Positions 12,354 to 19,356 of a stretch of DNA of 42,852 nucleotides are shown here, in pieces. This DNA comes from a virus: positions 1 through 42,852 of the IMG/VR virus record IMGVR_UViG_3300046683_000166; one strand, given 5' to 3'. The notes below the pieces were generated by a model that saw nothing but the letters and a program-made list of their open reading frames with translations, made no database searches and was not told where the DNA came from. The number at the start of each line of letters is the position of its first letter. Position 1 is the stretch's first letter. The translations under genes and the position numbers were made by a program.

Positions 12354-12829
12354 TTCTGAACGATGGGACGCAATGGGAACCTAATGCGATAGAATTAACG
12401 TCATGGACGGCCGCATATCCTGGTATCGACGTGAAAAGTCAGATCAATCAGATCGCCGCATGGTGCTTATCGAACCCTAAGAACCGGAAAACGCCGGGTG
12501 GGGTTTCACGCTTCGTGAATTCCTGGTTGGCTCGAGCGCAGGATCAGTCAGGGAAGAACTCCAAACAGCCTGACGCGATCCCGCAACGGCGGGAACTCGA
12601 TGACTATGGGAACTTCATGTGCCACTGGCGGTTAGGGGAGCGGATGATCGAGGCGTTGTGGAATGAAGCCCCATTCGAGGCGCCAGACGGTCTGGCAGGC
12701 TATCAGCCGCGTTTTAACCTGAGGGGCATGTGTGAGTCGCTGGTACGCCAGGAAACGTCCCTAAGCGCTTGCTATGGCGGTTTCAATGCGACGTTGCAGA
12801 AGCATTGGAACGCGGTCGCGTCGAAGTGA
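12350..12829 (+). CDS. Replication initiator / helicase-loader-like phage protein (tentative)
   Basis: A 159-aa protein. The N-terminal block WEPNAIELTSWTAAYPGIDV then INQIAAWCLSNPKNRKTPGG and VSRFVNSWLARAQ resembles the C-terminal domain of phage replisome-organiser proteins ('W...YP.vdv..eL..m..Wl..nP.kRKt..gi.rFi.nWL.r'). The remainder is helical. If correct it would recruit host replication proteins at a phage origin. It carries no ATPase motif, so it would need the host helicase. Gene order (small basic protein, this gene, methyltransferase, nuclease) suits a replication module. Confidence 0.55.
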   Translation: MILNDGTQWEPNAIELTSWTAAYPGIDVKSQINQIAAWCLSNPKNRKTPGGVSRFVNSWLARAQDQSGKNSKQPDAIPQRRELDDYGNFMCHWRLGERMIEALWNEAPFEAPDGLAGYQPRFNLRGMCESLVRQETSLSACYGGFNATLQKHWNAVASK

Positions 12830-13524
12830 CGTTGGCGATCGATCTCTTTTGCGGTCTCGGTGGCTGGACTGAGGGTTTACTCGCTGAAGGTTACGATGTG
12901 ATCGGGTTCGACATCGAAAAGCATGAGTACGGCGACCACAAATACCCGGCGCAGTTGGTGATTCAGGACGTGCTGACACTGCATGGCTCGCAGTTCAAGA
13001 CCGCGGCGCTGGTTGTCGCGAGTCCCCCGTGTCAGGCATACAGCTACAGAGCGATGCCATGGAAGCGGGCCAAGGCGCTGCCGCCACCGGATAACACCTT
13101 GTTCGAGTCGTGTTTTCGGATTCAGCGTGAGGCTATCGAGGCTGCGGGTCATTTCATTCCGCTGGTGGTTGAGAACGTAAGGGGGGCACAGCCTTGGGTG
13201 GGGCGAAGTCGATGGAATTTCGGCTCATTCCATTTATGGGGTGACGTGCCGGCGTTGATGCCGATTGTTTCGGCGAGAAAGAACACAGGCGGTTCATGGT
13301 TCAACGTTGCGCACAACACGACGAGTGGGAAGGGTAAAAATCCAGACGGGCGCAAACAGCCGGGAATCGGTGGACAGCGCACCAACGGCAAGGGAGATTC
13401 ATGGTTCCAGGACGGCGCGGCAAGTCATGGCTCTAAGTCATCCGCCCGCAAAGCCGCAAGCGCAATGATTGCCAAAATTCCATTCGCGCTGTCATCGCAT
13501 ATAGCAAGAGCTTGGAAACCATGA
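12826..13524 (+). CDS. Orphan C5-cytosine DNA methyltransferase (Dcm family)
   Basis: About 232 aa from GTG 12826 (GTGA overlap). Motif I is LAIDLFCGLGGWTEGL, motif IV with the catalytic cysteine is VVASPPCQAYS, and motif VI is LVVENVRGAQPW. The C-terminal part is short for a C5 methyltransferase and has Gly/Lys/Asn-rich segments between the ENV motif and the end, so the target-recognition domain is small. No restriction enzyme gene is adjacent; it probably protects phage DNA against host restriction. Confidence 0.85.
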   Translation: MTLAIDLFCGLGGWTEGLLAEGYDVIGFDIEKHEYGDHKYPAQLVIQDVLTLHGSQFKTAALVVASPPCQAYSYRAMPWKRAKALPPPDNTLFESCFRIQREAIEAAGHFIPLVVENVRGAQPWVGRSRWNFGSFHLWGDVPALMPIVSARKNTGGSWFNVAHNTTSGKGKNPDGRKQPGIGGQRTNGKGDSWFQDGAASHGSKSSARKAASAMIAKIPFALSSHIARAWKP

Positions 13525-13859
13525 ACCGCCAGAACAAATACCGGAACAAACCGACGACGATCGACGGCGTCCGGTTCTCGAGTAAGCTCGAGGCGAAGCG
13601 ATACGGCGAACTGAAACTGCTCGAGCGTGCCGGCGAGATTCGCGACTTGAGGTTACAGCCCCGTTTCCCGCTCATGGGAACGCGCGGGCCGCTCGTTTAT
13701 GAGTCGGGGCGTAAGGTGGTCTATGTGGCTGACTTCGACTACGTGACGCGCGCGGGTGAGGTTGTGATCGAGGATGCCAAGGGAATGCTGACCGATGCCT
13801 TCAAATTGAAGCGTGCATTAATGAAGGACCGCGGGCTGACCGTGACCTTAGTCAAATGA
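13521..13859 (+). CDS. DUF1064 nuclease-like protein
   Basis: A 112-aa protein from ATG 13521 (overlapping the methyltransferase TGA): NKYRNKPTTIDGVRFSSKLE AKRYGELKLLERAGEI, then VYVADFDYVTRAGEVVIEDA KGM. The pattern F.SklEa.r...L.lL...G.I.dL..Qp.f plus D...E.K (ADFDY, VVIEDAKG) matches DUF1064, which belongs to the PD-(D/E)XK nuclease superfamily by published fold assignments. A role as a structure-specific endonuclease in replication or recombination is likely. Confidence 0.82.
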   Translation: MNRQNKYRNKPTTIDGVRFSSKLEAKRYGELKLLERAGEIRDLRLQPRFPLMGTRGPLVYESGRKVVYVADFDYVTRAGEVVIEDAKGMLTDAFKLKRALMKDRGLTVTLVK

Positions 13860-14050
13860 GCGCAGCGACTCGGAAAAGGCTGAAGGCTCGACGCAAACGA
13901 CAATATCTCTATCGCTGGCATTTGGACGTCGAGCACTTCGAGCCGCGATGGTCTAGCAGTTGGCAGGTTGATTCCTGGTCATTCTATCGGAGCTGGCGTT
14001 ATGCCGACGGACCTCCGTTTCGCAGCGCGATAACTACGTTGCCGGCATAG
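13856..14050 (+). CDS. Small Arg/Trp-rich protein of unknown function
   Basis: A 64-aa frame coupled by ATGA to the nuclease gene. It opens with a very basic helix (MSAATRKRLKARRKRQYLYR) and continues with a Trp/Tyr/Ser-rich part (WHLDVEHFEPRWSSSWQVDS). The basic leader suggests nucleic-acid binding. It is the last gene of the rightward block; a hairpin follows directly. Confidence 0.5.
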   Translation: MSAATRKRLKARRKRQYLYRWHLDVEHFEPRWSSSWQVDSWSFYRSWRYADGPPFRSAITTLPA

Positions 14051-14069
14051 GGGCGAGCAGAATCGCCCC
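14050..14069 (+). terminator. Hairpin at the end of the rightward early operon
   Basis: GGGGCGA (14050-14056) pairs with TCGCCCC (14063-14069) around a six-base loop, directly after the TAG of 13856-14050. There is no T-run, so it is not a classic intrinsic terminator. A second GC-rich pairing, GGGGCCG (14138-14144) with CGGCCCC (14162-14168), lies at the end of the opposing gene. Confidence 0.45.
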
Positions 14070-14155
14070 CTCGGATCTCGGAGGATTGCGGTCGAGCCGC
14101 ATTGGCTGCAGATCACGAGATAGTGCCGGCGATTGATGGGGCCGCTCCAAGTCAT

Positions 14156-14356
14156 TTAATACGGCCCCTCTGATTCGAGAATTGTGCAGCGATCGATCGG
14201 ATAAGCTTCGCGTCCGTTGGGATGAACTGCGAGGATTCCAAAGCGGGTCTGATCGACGCGGATAGGGGTGAAGTAGACATCTGGAAAGCCGGCGTTGGAC
14301 TTGAATACAACCGGCTTGCCGACGAGTGACGCCGGCATCTTGTTATAGGGTTTCAT
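14156..14356 (-). CDS. Small protein of unknown function, coupled to the ArdC-like gene
   Basis: A 66-aa protein (MKPYNKMPASLVGKPVVFKS...) that looks like a small beta barrel with strands KPVVFKS, VYFTPIRVDQTRFGILAVHP and YPIDRCTIL. Its ATG overlaps the ArdC-like stop by four bases. It may be a partner of the antirestriction protein, which is inferred only from coupling. Confidence 0.55.
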   Translation of the reverse strand: MKPYNKMPASLVGKPVVFKSNAGFPDVYFTPIRVDQTRFGILAVHPNGREAYPIDRCTILESEGPY

Positions 14357-15225
14357 GCTGCGTCCGCCTCTTCTGTCGTTTCGATTGCGAGCGCTTGGAG
14401 TACCATGTCGGCAGCTGCTTGCGCTTTGCTGGCGGCGGTGAGGATTGCTTTAGAGTCGGACTTGAGAACCTTGATCCACGATGCGAGGTAGGACGCATGG
14501 TTAGGGACTTCATTGGAGTGACCCGTCACCGCGCCAATGAATGCTGCGCCGAGTTCTGCAACGAGTTCCTCGAATGCGTATGCGTGATCGCCGAAACGCG
14601 CGCCGAATTGCCGATCGAGTCGGGACTTAGCGCCGGTCGAGTGAATCGCTTCATGGGACAGAGTCGCGCAATACGCCCCTTCGTTGTCGAAGGACTCGAG
14701 GGTCGGCATCTGGATTCGATCGAATTGCGGCGCATAGAAGGCGCGGTCGCCGCCGTGTCCGATCGTGAGTCCGAGACCGCTAGCGATTGAATCGGCGAGT
14801 TGATGCCGCGACATGGGAGCGGAGGGCGCGTCGATAGCACCTTGGAGTGCTGACTTGTCACCCTCGCATTGATCCAGGTTGAGGACGTGATACACCTTGC
14901 AGAACATGCCGCGTTGTTCTTTCTCGGTGCCATCGTCGCCTTTCTCGGTGCGCGTGGTTGCCTGCCAGAACGTGATCTGGGTGCACTTCTGACCTTTGAT
15001 ATCGAGACCCGCTGCCATTGCCTGCCGGGGCGTTAGCCACCCGCAAGACTCTGATTTAAACGTCCAGATTTCATTTAGTTTATTGCGATATTCGCTCATG
15101 ACCGCGCGCGCGTGGAATTCGCAAGTTAGTACAATGCGATTGCCCGACGGGTCGCAGAGCCATCCGGTTGCTTTGTGATTAGTCGTGCGGCCTTGGCCGT
15201 CGTGGCAGTTTCCGGTGCAGTTCAT
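14353..15225 (-). CDS. ArdC-like antirestriction protein with zinc-metallopeptidase domain
   Basis: A 290-aa protein. Residues 45-115 match the ssDNA-binding DUF1738 part (GWLTPRQAMAAGLDIKGQKC then QITFWQ). The C-terminal half is a metallopeptidase of the MPTase-PolyVal type, with the zinc motif LSHEAIHSTG (HEAIH) and a downstream AFEELVAELGAAF third ligand. Usual ArdC proteins begin with a longer N-terminal ssDNA-binding region. Here the N-terminus instead has cysteine pairs (MNCTGNCHDGQGRTT, then WLCDPSGNRIVLTCEFH). ArdC proteins protect incoming single-stranded DNA from type I/II restriction. Confidence 0.82.
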   Translation of the reverse strand: MNCTGNCHDGQGRTTNHKATGWLCDPSGNRIVLTCEFHARAVMSEYRNKLNEIWTFKSESCGWLTPRQAMAAGLDIKGQKCTQITFWQATTRTEKGDDGTEKEQRGMFCKVYHVLNLDQCEGDKSALQGAIDAPSAPMSRHQLADSIASGLGLTIGHGGDRAFYAPQFDRIQMPTLESFDNEGAYCATLSHEAIHSTGAKSRLDRQFGARFGDHAYAFEELVAELGAAFIGAVTGHSNEVPNHASYLASWIKVLKSDSKAILTAASKAQAAADMVLQALAIETTEEADAA

Positions 15226-15295
15226 TTTCTATTCCCTCTATTGATTGCGGAGTGTTTCGGAATGCGTTCTTTGTAGGAGCGCATTCGCGAAGGAC

Positions 15296-15424
15296 TCAGT
15301 GTTTGTAGAGCCACTCAGAGCGCTTTGCGTGGTCTTTGCAGTAGCGTCTGTTGTCCGGCATGGTGACTCGCGCGGGCCTTTGGCATTGTTTGCGCTTCTG
15401 GGTCATATGTTCGCATCGGTTCAT
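15296..15424 (-). CDS. 42-aa zinc-binding small protein
   Basis: A frame from ATG 15424 reads MNRCEHMTQKRKQCQRPARV then TMPDNRRYCKDHAKRSEWLY KH. The arrangement C..H.....QC......YC..H is a compact zinc motif seen in many short phage proteins. It is very basic. GAGAGATA lies upstream of the start. The gene is bounded upstream by junction repeat A (15443-15461) and downstream by about 70 bases without a gene. Confidence 0.55.
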   Translation of the reverse strand: MNRCEHMTQKRKQCQRPARVTMPDNRRYCKDHAKRSEWLYKH

Positions 15425-15442
15425 GGTTTGTATCTCTCTATT

Positions 15443-15461
15443 GGGTTGGTGAGTTAGGCGA
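15443..15461 (-). repeat. Gene-junction repeat, copy A
   Basis: On the minus strand this is TCGCCTAACTCACCAACCC. It covers the stop of 15454-15654 and the start of the leader of the next gene. Copies occur at 15667-15686 and 15909-15924. Confidence 0.75.
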
Positions 15462-15654
15462 GAGTCGGTAAATCGTAGTAGCTGGCGAGTCCAATTCGAT
15501 CGGGGTAGTTTTTGCAGTAGAACTCATGCCCCCATGCGTTCACGTAGTATGTATTCTCTTCGCCATATTCAGTTTCAATAATGGCGCCCATTTCAATCCA
15601 TGCCAGGGCGACGTTTGATTCGATTTCGCGAGGGCGGGAAGGTTGGTATTTCAT
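15454..15654 (-). CDS. Small protein of unknown function
   Basis: A 66-aa protein (MKYQPSRPREIESNVALAWI...) with acidic and aromatic character (EMGAIIETEYGEENTYYVNA, WGHEFYCKNYPDRIGLASYY). It is preceded by AAGGAGTTCC. The C-terminal LA codons and stop belong to the repeated junction element. It was not recognised. Confidence 0.55.
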   Translation of the reverse strand: MKYQPSRPREIESNVALAWIEMGAIIETEYGEENTYYVNAWGHEFYCKNYPDRIGLASYYDLPTLA

Positions 15655-15666
15655 TTTCGGAACTCC

Positions 15667-15686
15667 TTGGTTGGTGAGTTAGGCGA
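15667..15686 (-). repeat. Gene-junction repeat, copy B
   Basis: Minus-strand TCGCCTAACTCACCAACCAA. It spans the final bases and TAA of 15679-15900 and leads directly into the AAGGAG ribosome-binding site of the next gene. Confidence 0.75.
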
Positions 15687-15900
15687 TTGTGACGTTGAAA
15701 ACGACGCGTGCAGGTACTTTGAATCCGCGCTTGTATTGGGCAACAGGGCGTTCTCCATGCGACGTATCAGCTATCTCGCCCTCTGCGGCGATTGAGTAGT
15801 TGCCAACGTCGTTGATGTACAGCGTCGCTGAACCGTACATATCGGCGATGGCTTGTGCGTCAAGACGGGCGCATGTTTCGTTTCGGTAGATGTTCATCAT
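15679..15900 (-). CDS. Small protein of unknown function
   Basis: From ATG 15900 (preceded by AAGGGGAT) the product is 73 aa: MMNIYRNETCARLDAQAIAD then MYGSATLYINDVGNYSIAAE, continuing to a VARVVFNVTIA-like end. A longer frame to 15981 includes junction sequence and part of the neighbouring gene and was rejected. It seems a small alpha/beta protein and no family was recognised. Confidence 0.55.
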   Translation of the reverse strand: MMNIYRNETCARLDAQAIADMYGSATLYINDVGNYSIAAEGEIADTSHGERPVAQYKRGFKVPARVVFNVTIA

Positions 15901-15908
15901 CGATCCCC

Positions 15909-15924
15909 TTGGTTGGTGAGTTAG
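15909..15924 (-). repeat. Gene-junction repeat, copy C
   Basis: Minus-strand CTAACTCACCAACCAA, following the last codons of 15921-16202 and running into GGGGAT ahead of the next ATG. It lacks the GCGA extension of copies A and B. Confidence 0.72.
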
Positions 15925-16202
15925 TAACCAAAGCCGCAGCGTTGGCATTTGATGGGATTGATTGCGCCGCAGCGTTGGCATTGCGCGGTTTCGCGAAAAT
16001 TAGCGCGGATATCATCGTCGCAGCCTGTCGCATCCTCAATGAGCAATTCAGGGGCGAAAGCTTTGACCATCCCGAACGAAGTGGACTGACCGCAAATGCG
16101 GCACTCAACGCAACCTAGTTTGGTCGCATGGTCCACGTATTCATGTCGATGTGCGGGAACTTCTATGACTTTACCTTCTGGTCCTACGTTGTACGCTTTC
16201 AT
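15921..16202 (-). CDS. Protein with three cysteine-pair zinc motifs
   Basis: A 93-aa protein, first gene of this leftward operon, with AAAGGAAA before the ATG. CVECRIC lies in the middle, and CQRCGAINPIKCQRCGFGY forms a C-terminal two-CxxC zinc ribbon. The N-terminal half is a small beta-type domain (MKAYNVGPEGKVIEVPAHRH). It could bind nucleic acid or protein. It resembles other small zinc proteins of the genome in style but not in sequence. Confidence 0.62.
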   Translation of the reverse strand: MKAYNVGPEGKVIEVPAHRHEYVDHATKLGCVECRICGQSTSFGMVKAFAPELLIEDATGCDDDIRANFRETAQCQRCGAINPIKCQRCGFGY

Positions 16203-16401
16203 CTGGTTTTCCTTTTGCCCACGGGTTTTGGAGAGAGAAGGATGCGCCTATGTCACGCTTATGTGAAGGAATCGTTTCTCATAAGAATATGTCACGGTTA
16301 TAACTGAACAGGTTCACACAGTCGCGCTGTCGGGGATTCTGGTTAATTCGACTGAATTAGCTCTGTAACTCGATGATCGATCAGCAGTAGCGTGATGAAA
16401 C

Positions 16402-16430
16402 TTGACACGTTCTTAAAACACGTCTAGTTA
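16402..16430 (+). promoter_or_regulatory. Putative rightward promoter
   Basis: TTGACA (16402-16407, exact -35 consensus), a 17-base spacer and TAGTTA (16425-16430), or AGTTAT with an 18-base spacer. The -10 is weak, the -35 is perfect. Inside the spacer ACACGT is directly repeated. It would transcribe the two hairpins and gene 16548, and perhaps the large secreted proteins beyond. Confidence 0.5.
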
Positions 16431-16443
16431 TGCCTTTGTTCGA

Positions 16444-16509
16444 GTCGCTTCGCTCCCTGCGAAGAGACGGCCTGTCCTTCGAGTCATTCCGCCGACTCAG
16501 GCGAATGAC
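16444..16509 (+). ncRNA. Two tandem hairpins in the leader downstream of the promoter
   Basis: Hairpin 1: GTCG CTTCGC, loop TCCCT, GCGAAG A GAC (16444-16468), with nine or more pairs. Hairpin 2: GTCATTC C GCC, loop GACTCA, GGC GAATGAC (16483-16509), ten pairs with one bulged base. TTCGAGTC precedes each hairpin. No T-run follows, so it is not a simple terminator. It may be a structured 5' leader or small RNA; no known family was recognised. Confidence 0.4.
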
Positions 16510-16547
16510 GATGAATCCGATCCGCTTAGTCACTCCGAGGTCGAACC

Positions 16548-16763
16548 ATGGCACTACCCAACGGAAACCCCAACGCTGGCAAGTACAACGGGACAAAGGG
16601 AAGGACTCAACGCACGATCGTCTGCGATGAGTGTGGCGAGTCCATCACAGTGATCGACGTCAAAGCCCGATTCTGCTCTGGTTACTGTCGCTTACGGCAC
16701 TGGCTTAAACAGCAGCGCCAACCCGTAACGACACCATTACAGATCAACGAAGTCTCTGAATGA
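16548..16763 (+). CDS. Small zinc-ribbon protein
   Basis: A 71-aa protein (MALPNGNPNAGKYNGTKGRT...). Cysteines CDEC and CSGYC, 17 residues apart, make a treble-clef-like zinc site (VCDECGESITVIDVKARFCS GYC), followed by a basic helix RLRHWLKQQRQ. This resembles small phage/plasmid zinc proteins that bind nucleic acid. GAGGTCGAACC precedes the ATG. Confidence 0.65.
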   Translation: MALPNGNPNAGKYNGTKGRTQRTIVCDECGESITVIDVKARFCSGYCRLRHWLKQQRQPVTTPLQINEVSE

Positions 16764-16935
16764 CCCGCGATTAGCCCGTCATATTCTCCCCAAACGAAGC
16801 AAGTGTCGTTTACCAGACGTGACATATACCCCCCATACCCTCCGATCGAGCGGGACGCCAGGGCCGGGGGTAGGGGTGAAATGAGATGGACGTCCCCCGT
16901 AGTTGTCGCCCTCCCTCATCTAAAATTCTGGTGAG
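16764..16935 (+). promoter_or_regulatory. Non-coding stretch with G-quadruplex candidate
   Basis: Four G-runs (16852-16854, 16861-16863, 16866-16870, 16873-16876) with loops of 6, 2 and 2 bases could form a G-quadruplex. TACCCCC (16827-16833) can instead pair with GGGGGTA (16866-16872). A reverse copy of the GTGACATA box is at 16819. It precedes the two large signal-peptide proteins and probably holds their regulatory signals; no clear promoter was found. Confidence 0.4.
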
Positions 16936-17001
16936 ATGGAACTGGTTGCACTATCTTTGAGCGATGACGCCTGTTTCAGAAATTTCAAAAAAACTCCCGA
17001 T

Positions 17002-19356
17002 ATGAATGTGACCAAATTTGTCACCTCCTTAGTTCTCTTCTTGATTACTGTGGGTGGATCGTTATCGGTTGATGCGGTGACGATCACTGCCAGTTCTGCG
17101 TTTGATACGAGGTGTTTCTCGCCTTTCCTCAAAGGTTCGGGGATGCCGGATTGGAACTTCAATAACAACTCTTTCGTGAGTTACAGCCTCCGCACCTTTG
17201 GGGCTGCGGGGGACGATCTGGTTACGCAGAGTCCGGTGTGCTCGGATGTGAATCCGGCGATCACGATCTCTGCGGGTGCCCTCCCTACTGGCACCACGCT
17301 CACTACCACCAACTTGAACAACGCTCTGATCTCGGGCACGCCGACCGGGACTGGTGCGGTGAACTTCACGGTCCGCTATGGCAACTCGGTCGGCGCTGCC
17401 GTCACTGATCCTGTTGGCGGTACTCTGACTGCGTCGGGTGGTGGGACGCCGATTCCGAATGGAACGGCGGCGGGGGTGACGCGTTTTGTCGATTGCAACG
17501 CTTCTGCTGGCGGCGGCGGCGCTGGAAACGACCTGTTGGACGGACAGACACCGGGCACGCCTTGGGGGACGTTGACGAAGGTTCAGGCGGCGCTCCCTGG
17601 ATTGGCTGCCGGAACTGATATATGGCTCAAAGCGGGGTCTACTTGTAGCGGTCAAACGGCAAGTTTCAAATTGAACGGTACTGGGACAAATGGTACTGCG
17701 ACAGACCCTGCCATTCTCGGCAGTTACTATGTTTCTGGCGGTGTGGCGTTTATCAATTCGCCGACGAACTACACTGTTTCTCGGCGACCCAGTGCCTATA
17801 CCTATACGTCTCCCCGTCCGAGGATTTTGGGCAGTTATCATCCCTCTTGCCGGCAGAGCAATGCGCTCAATACCTCTGCGAACAAATGCGCTTGGAACAC
17901 TGCTGGACATGCGATAGATCCCAATACAGGGACGCCGGGGACTGCCGTCCCTGCTGCGTATGGCGACTATCTGGTACAGGTCACGGGCAAATACCTCGTT
18001 GTGCAGGACCTCGATATTGAGGATTCCGCGGGTCGGACGCTAGGTGTTTTCCCAGACCCATCCACAGGCGCTAACTTTGGCTACTGCTTCTGGGATGTGC
18101 GTTGCGACGTATTTGGTTTTGTTCAGCGCAACAAGCTTGGCCATACACCGGAGGAGGGACTCCTGATATTTGGTGCGCATAACGTGGTGAGGCAGAACGA
18201 GTTCTTCCTGACCATCATGCGCTATGCGGATAGACCTACAGGTTTTCTGCTAGGGCAGGCGGGTGGGTCCGCGTTGGTTCACGCCTTCTGTGATCCATGC
18301 TATGGCTTGGACGAGGGGAATGACTTCTGGGGTGTGCTGGAAGCGATCGGCAATTACGGTGTTTCCGCCATTCTTGAGCGGGGCAACTGGGGCGGTTCCA
18401 GCTCTCGCGTCGGTTACTCGGCAAACCGTAACGCGAGCATGGTGTTCGAGCAGAATATCTGGGTGGGCGGCACCGCGGACTCGCTTGACCCGCTAGATCG
18501 AACGGCAAACGCGGGTGCTGAGGCAGGTGCTACCTTTTGGCCGTTCGGTAATGAGGGCGGGGCAGGTCCAATAGCCTTATCTGCATCTAATGGTGGCTAT
18601 TATCGCATTCTGACGGGTGGCGCCAGTAACGGCGACCAAGCGGGATCGAAAATAGTGCGCCGTAATAATGTCGCGCAGACAGTGGGTGAACGGTGTTTCA
18701 ACCAATACCTAGATATTGGCGGGTTTACCGACCAGAATCCGGCGCAACGGATTGCGACGACGGATGTGGGCAATACCTGCTTCACGGACCTGTACACCGA
18801 TTATATGGACTTCACGAACAATGTGTTGTCGCAGGTCAACTTCTATACCGCCAAGAATAACCTGTTCGTGGTCTCCAGCAGCCAGAGTTGTCTGCAGTAT
18901 CCGGGCACCGGGCAATTCACGTTCGACTACAACCAGTACACCATCTCGCCCACAGGCGCAGTCAATAACGGGGATGTCTGCAAGAGCGCGCATGACGTAA
19001 ACAGCGCCACCACTGGGCTGCCGGGTTCATTTAACTGGCACACGGCGAGTTGGTCCAGTTTCCCGGCTGAGTCGGACTTCCTGCCAAACAACACCGACCC
19101 TGGAAAGGCTGCGGGGTTGGCAATGACCGGAGCCATGTTTACCTATGCTGACCCCGTTTGGGGGCATGTCGATGGCTCTACGGGTGGCGGCGATTCATGG
19201 TGGGGTTGGGTATTGCGTCAGCGCGTTTGGCTGCCCGCATGCAACGTCTCGGGCGTTCAAGTCACGGAAGCCGAATGGAGCAAGTTGTTGACGACCGATT
19301 ATTGTGGTGAGGCGCGCACCACAATGACGATGGGCGCTAGGAATGCCTCACCATGA
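17002..19356 (+). CDS. Secreted beta-helix protein with Sec signal peptide
   Basis: The frame is open from ATG 16936 (806 aa), but ATG 17002 places a clean signal peptide at the N-terminus (MNVTKFVTSLVLFLITVGGS, cleavage probably near VDA). Neither start has a strong ribosome-binding site. Next comes an Ig-like putative domain (GALPTGTTLTTTNLNNALIS then GTPTGTG). From about residue 180 of the long form a right-handed beta-helix begins: VTRFVDCNASAGGGGAGNDL, PWGTLTKVQAALPG, IWLKAGSTCSG. Many paired cysteines and aromatic residues suit an extracellular protein. It lies just before a second signal-peptide giant and the fibre-adaptor-like gene. It could be a secreted depolymerase, an adhesin or a cell-surface decoration protein. 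Confidence 0.75.
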   Translation: MNVTKFVTSLVLFLITVGGSLSVDAVTITASSAFDTRCFSPFLKGSGMPDWNFNNNSFVSYSLRTFGAAGDDLVTQSPVCSDVNPAITISAGALPTGTTLTTTNLNNALISGTPTGTGAVNFTVRYGNSVGAAVTDPVGGTLTASGGGTPIPNGTAAGVTRFVDCNASAGGGGAGNDLLDGQTPGTPWGTLTKVQAALPGLAAGTDIWLKAGSTCSGQTASFKLNGTGTNGTATDPAILGSYYVSGGVAFINSPTNYTVSRRPSAYTYTSPRPRILGSYHPSCRQSNALNTSANKCAWNTAGHAIDPNTGTPGTAVPAAYGDYLVQVTGKYLVVQDLDIEDSAGRTLGVFPDPSTGANFGYCFWDVRCDVFGFVQRNKLGHTPEEGLLIFGAHNVVRQNEFFLTIMRYADRPTGFLLGQAGGSALVHAFCDPCYGLDEGNDFWGVLEAIGNYGVSAILERGNWGGSSSRVGYSANRNASMVFEQNIWVGGTADSLDPLDRTANAGAEAGATFWPFGNEGGAGPIALSASNGGYYRILTGGASNGDQAGSKIVRRNNVAQTVGERCFNQYLDIGGFTDQNPAQRIATTDVGNTCFTDLYTDYMDFTNNVLSQVNFYTAKNNLFVVSSSQSCLQYPGTGQFTFDYNQYTISPTGAVNNGDVCKSAHDVNSATTGLPGSFNWHTASWSSFPAESDFLPNNTDPGKAAGLAMTGAMFTYADPVWGHVDGSTGGGDSWWGWVLRQRVWLPACNVSGVQVTEAEWSKLLTTDYCGEARTTMTMGARNASP

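Larger units (their letters stand above)
16203..16547. promoter_or_regulatory. Divergent control region, 345 bases without a gene
   Basis: It separates leftward gene 15921-16202 from rightward gene 16548-16763. It holds two near-identical 14-base boxes, TATGTCACGCTTAT (16249-16262) and TATGTCACGGTTAT (16288-16301), 39 bases apart. A reverse-oriented core GTGACATA recurs at 16819-16826. A candidate rightward promoter lies at 16402-16430 and two stable hairpins at 16444-16509. A 66-aa frame at 16430-16630 is thought to be a by-product of the hairpins. Confidence 0.5.

Noticed and set aside
16430-16630. 66-aa frame with repeated FES(L/F)R(S/R)LRR text
   Set aside because: The apparent peptide repeat is produced by the two hairpin-forming segments; no ribosome-binding site.
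17062-17910. 282-aa minus-strand frame inside the first giant protein
   Set aside because: Arg/Thr-rich shadow of a frame with strong beta-helix and Ig-like features.
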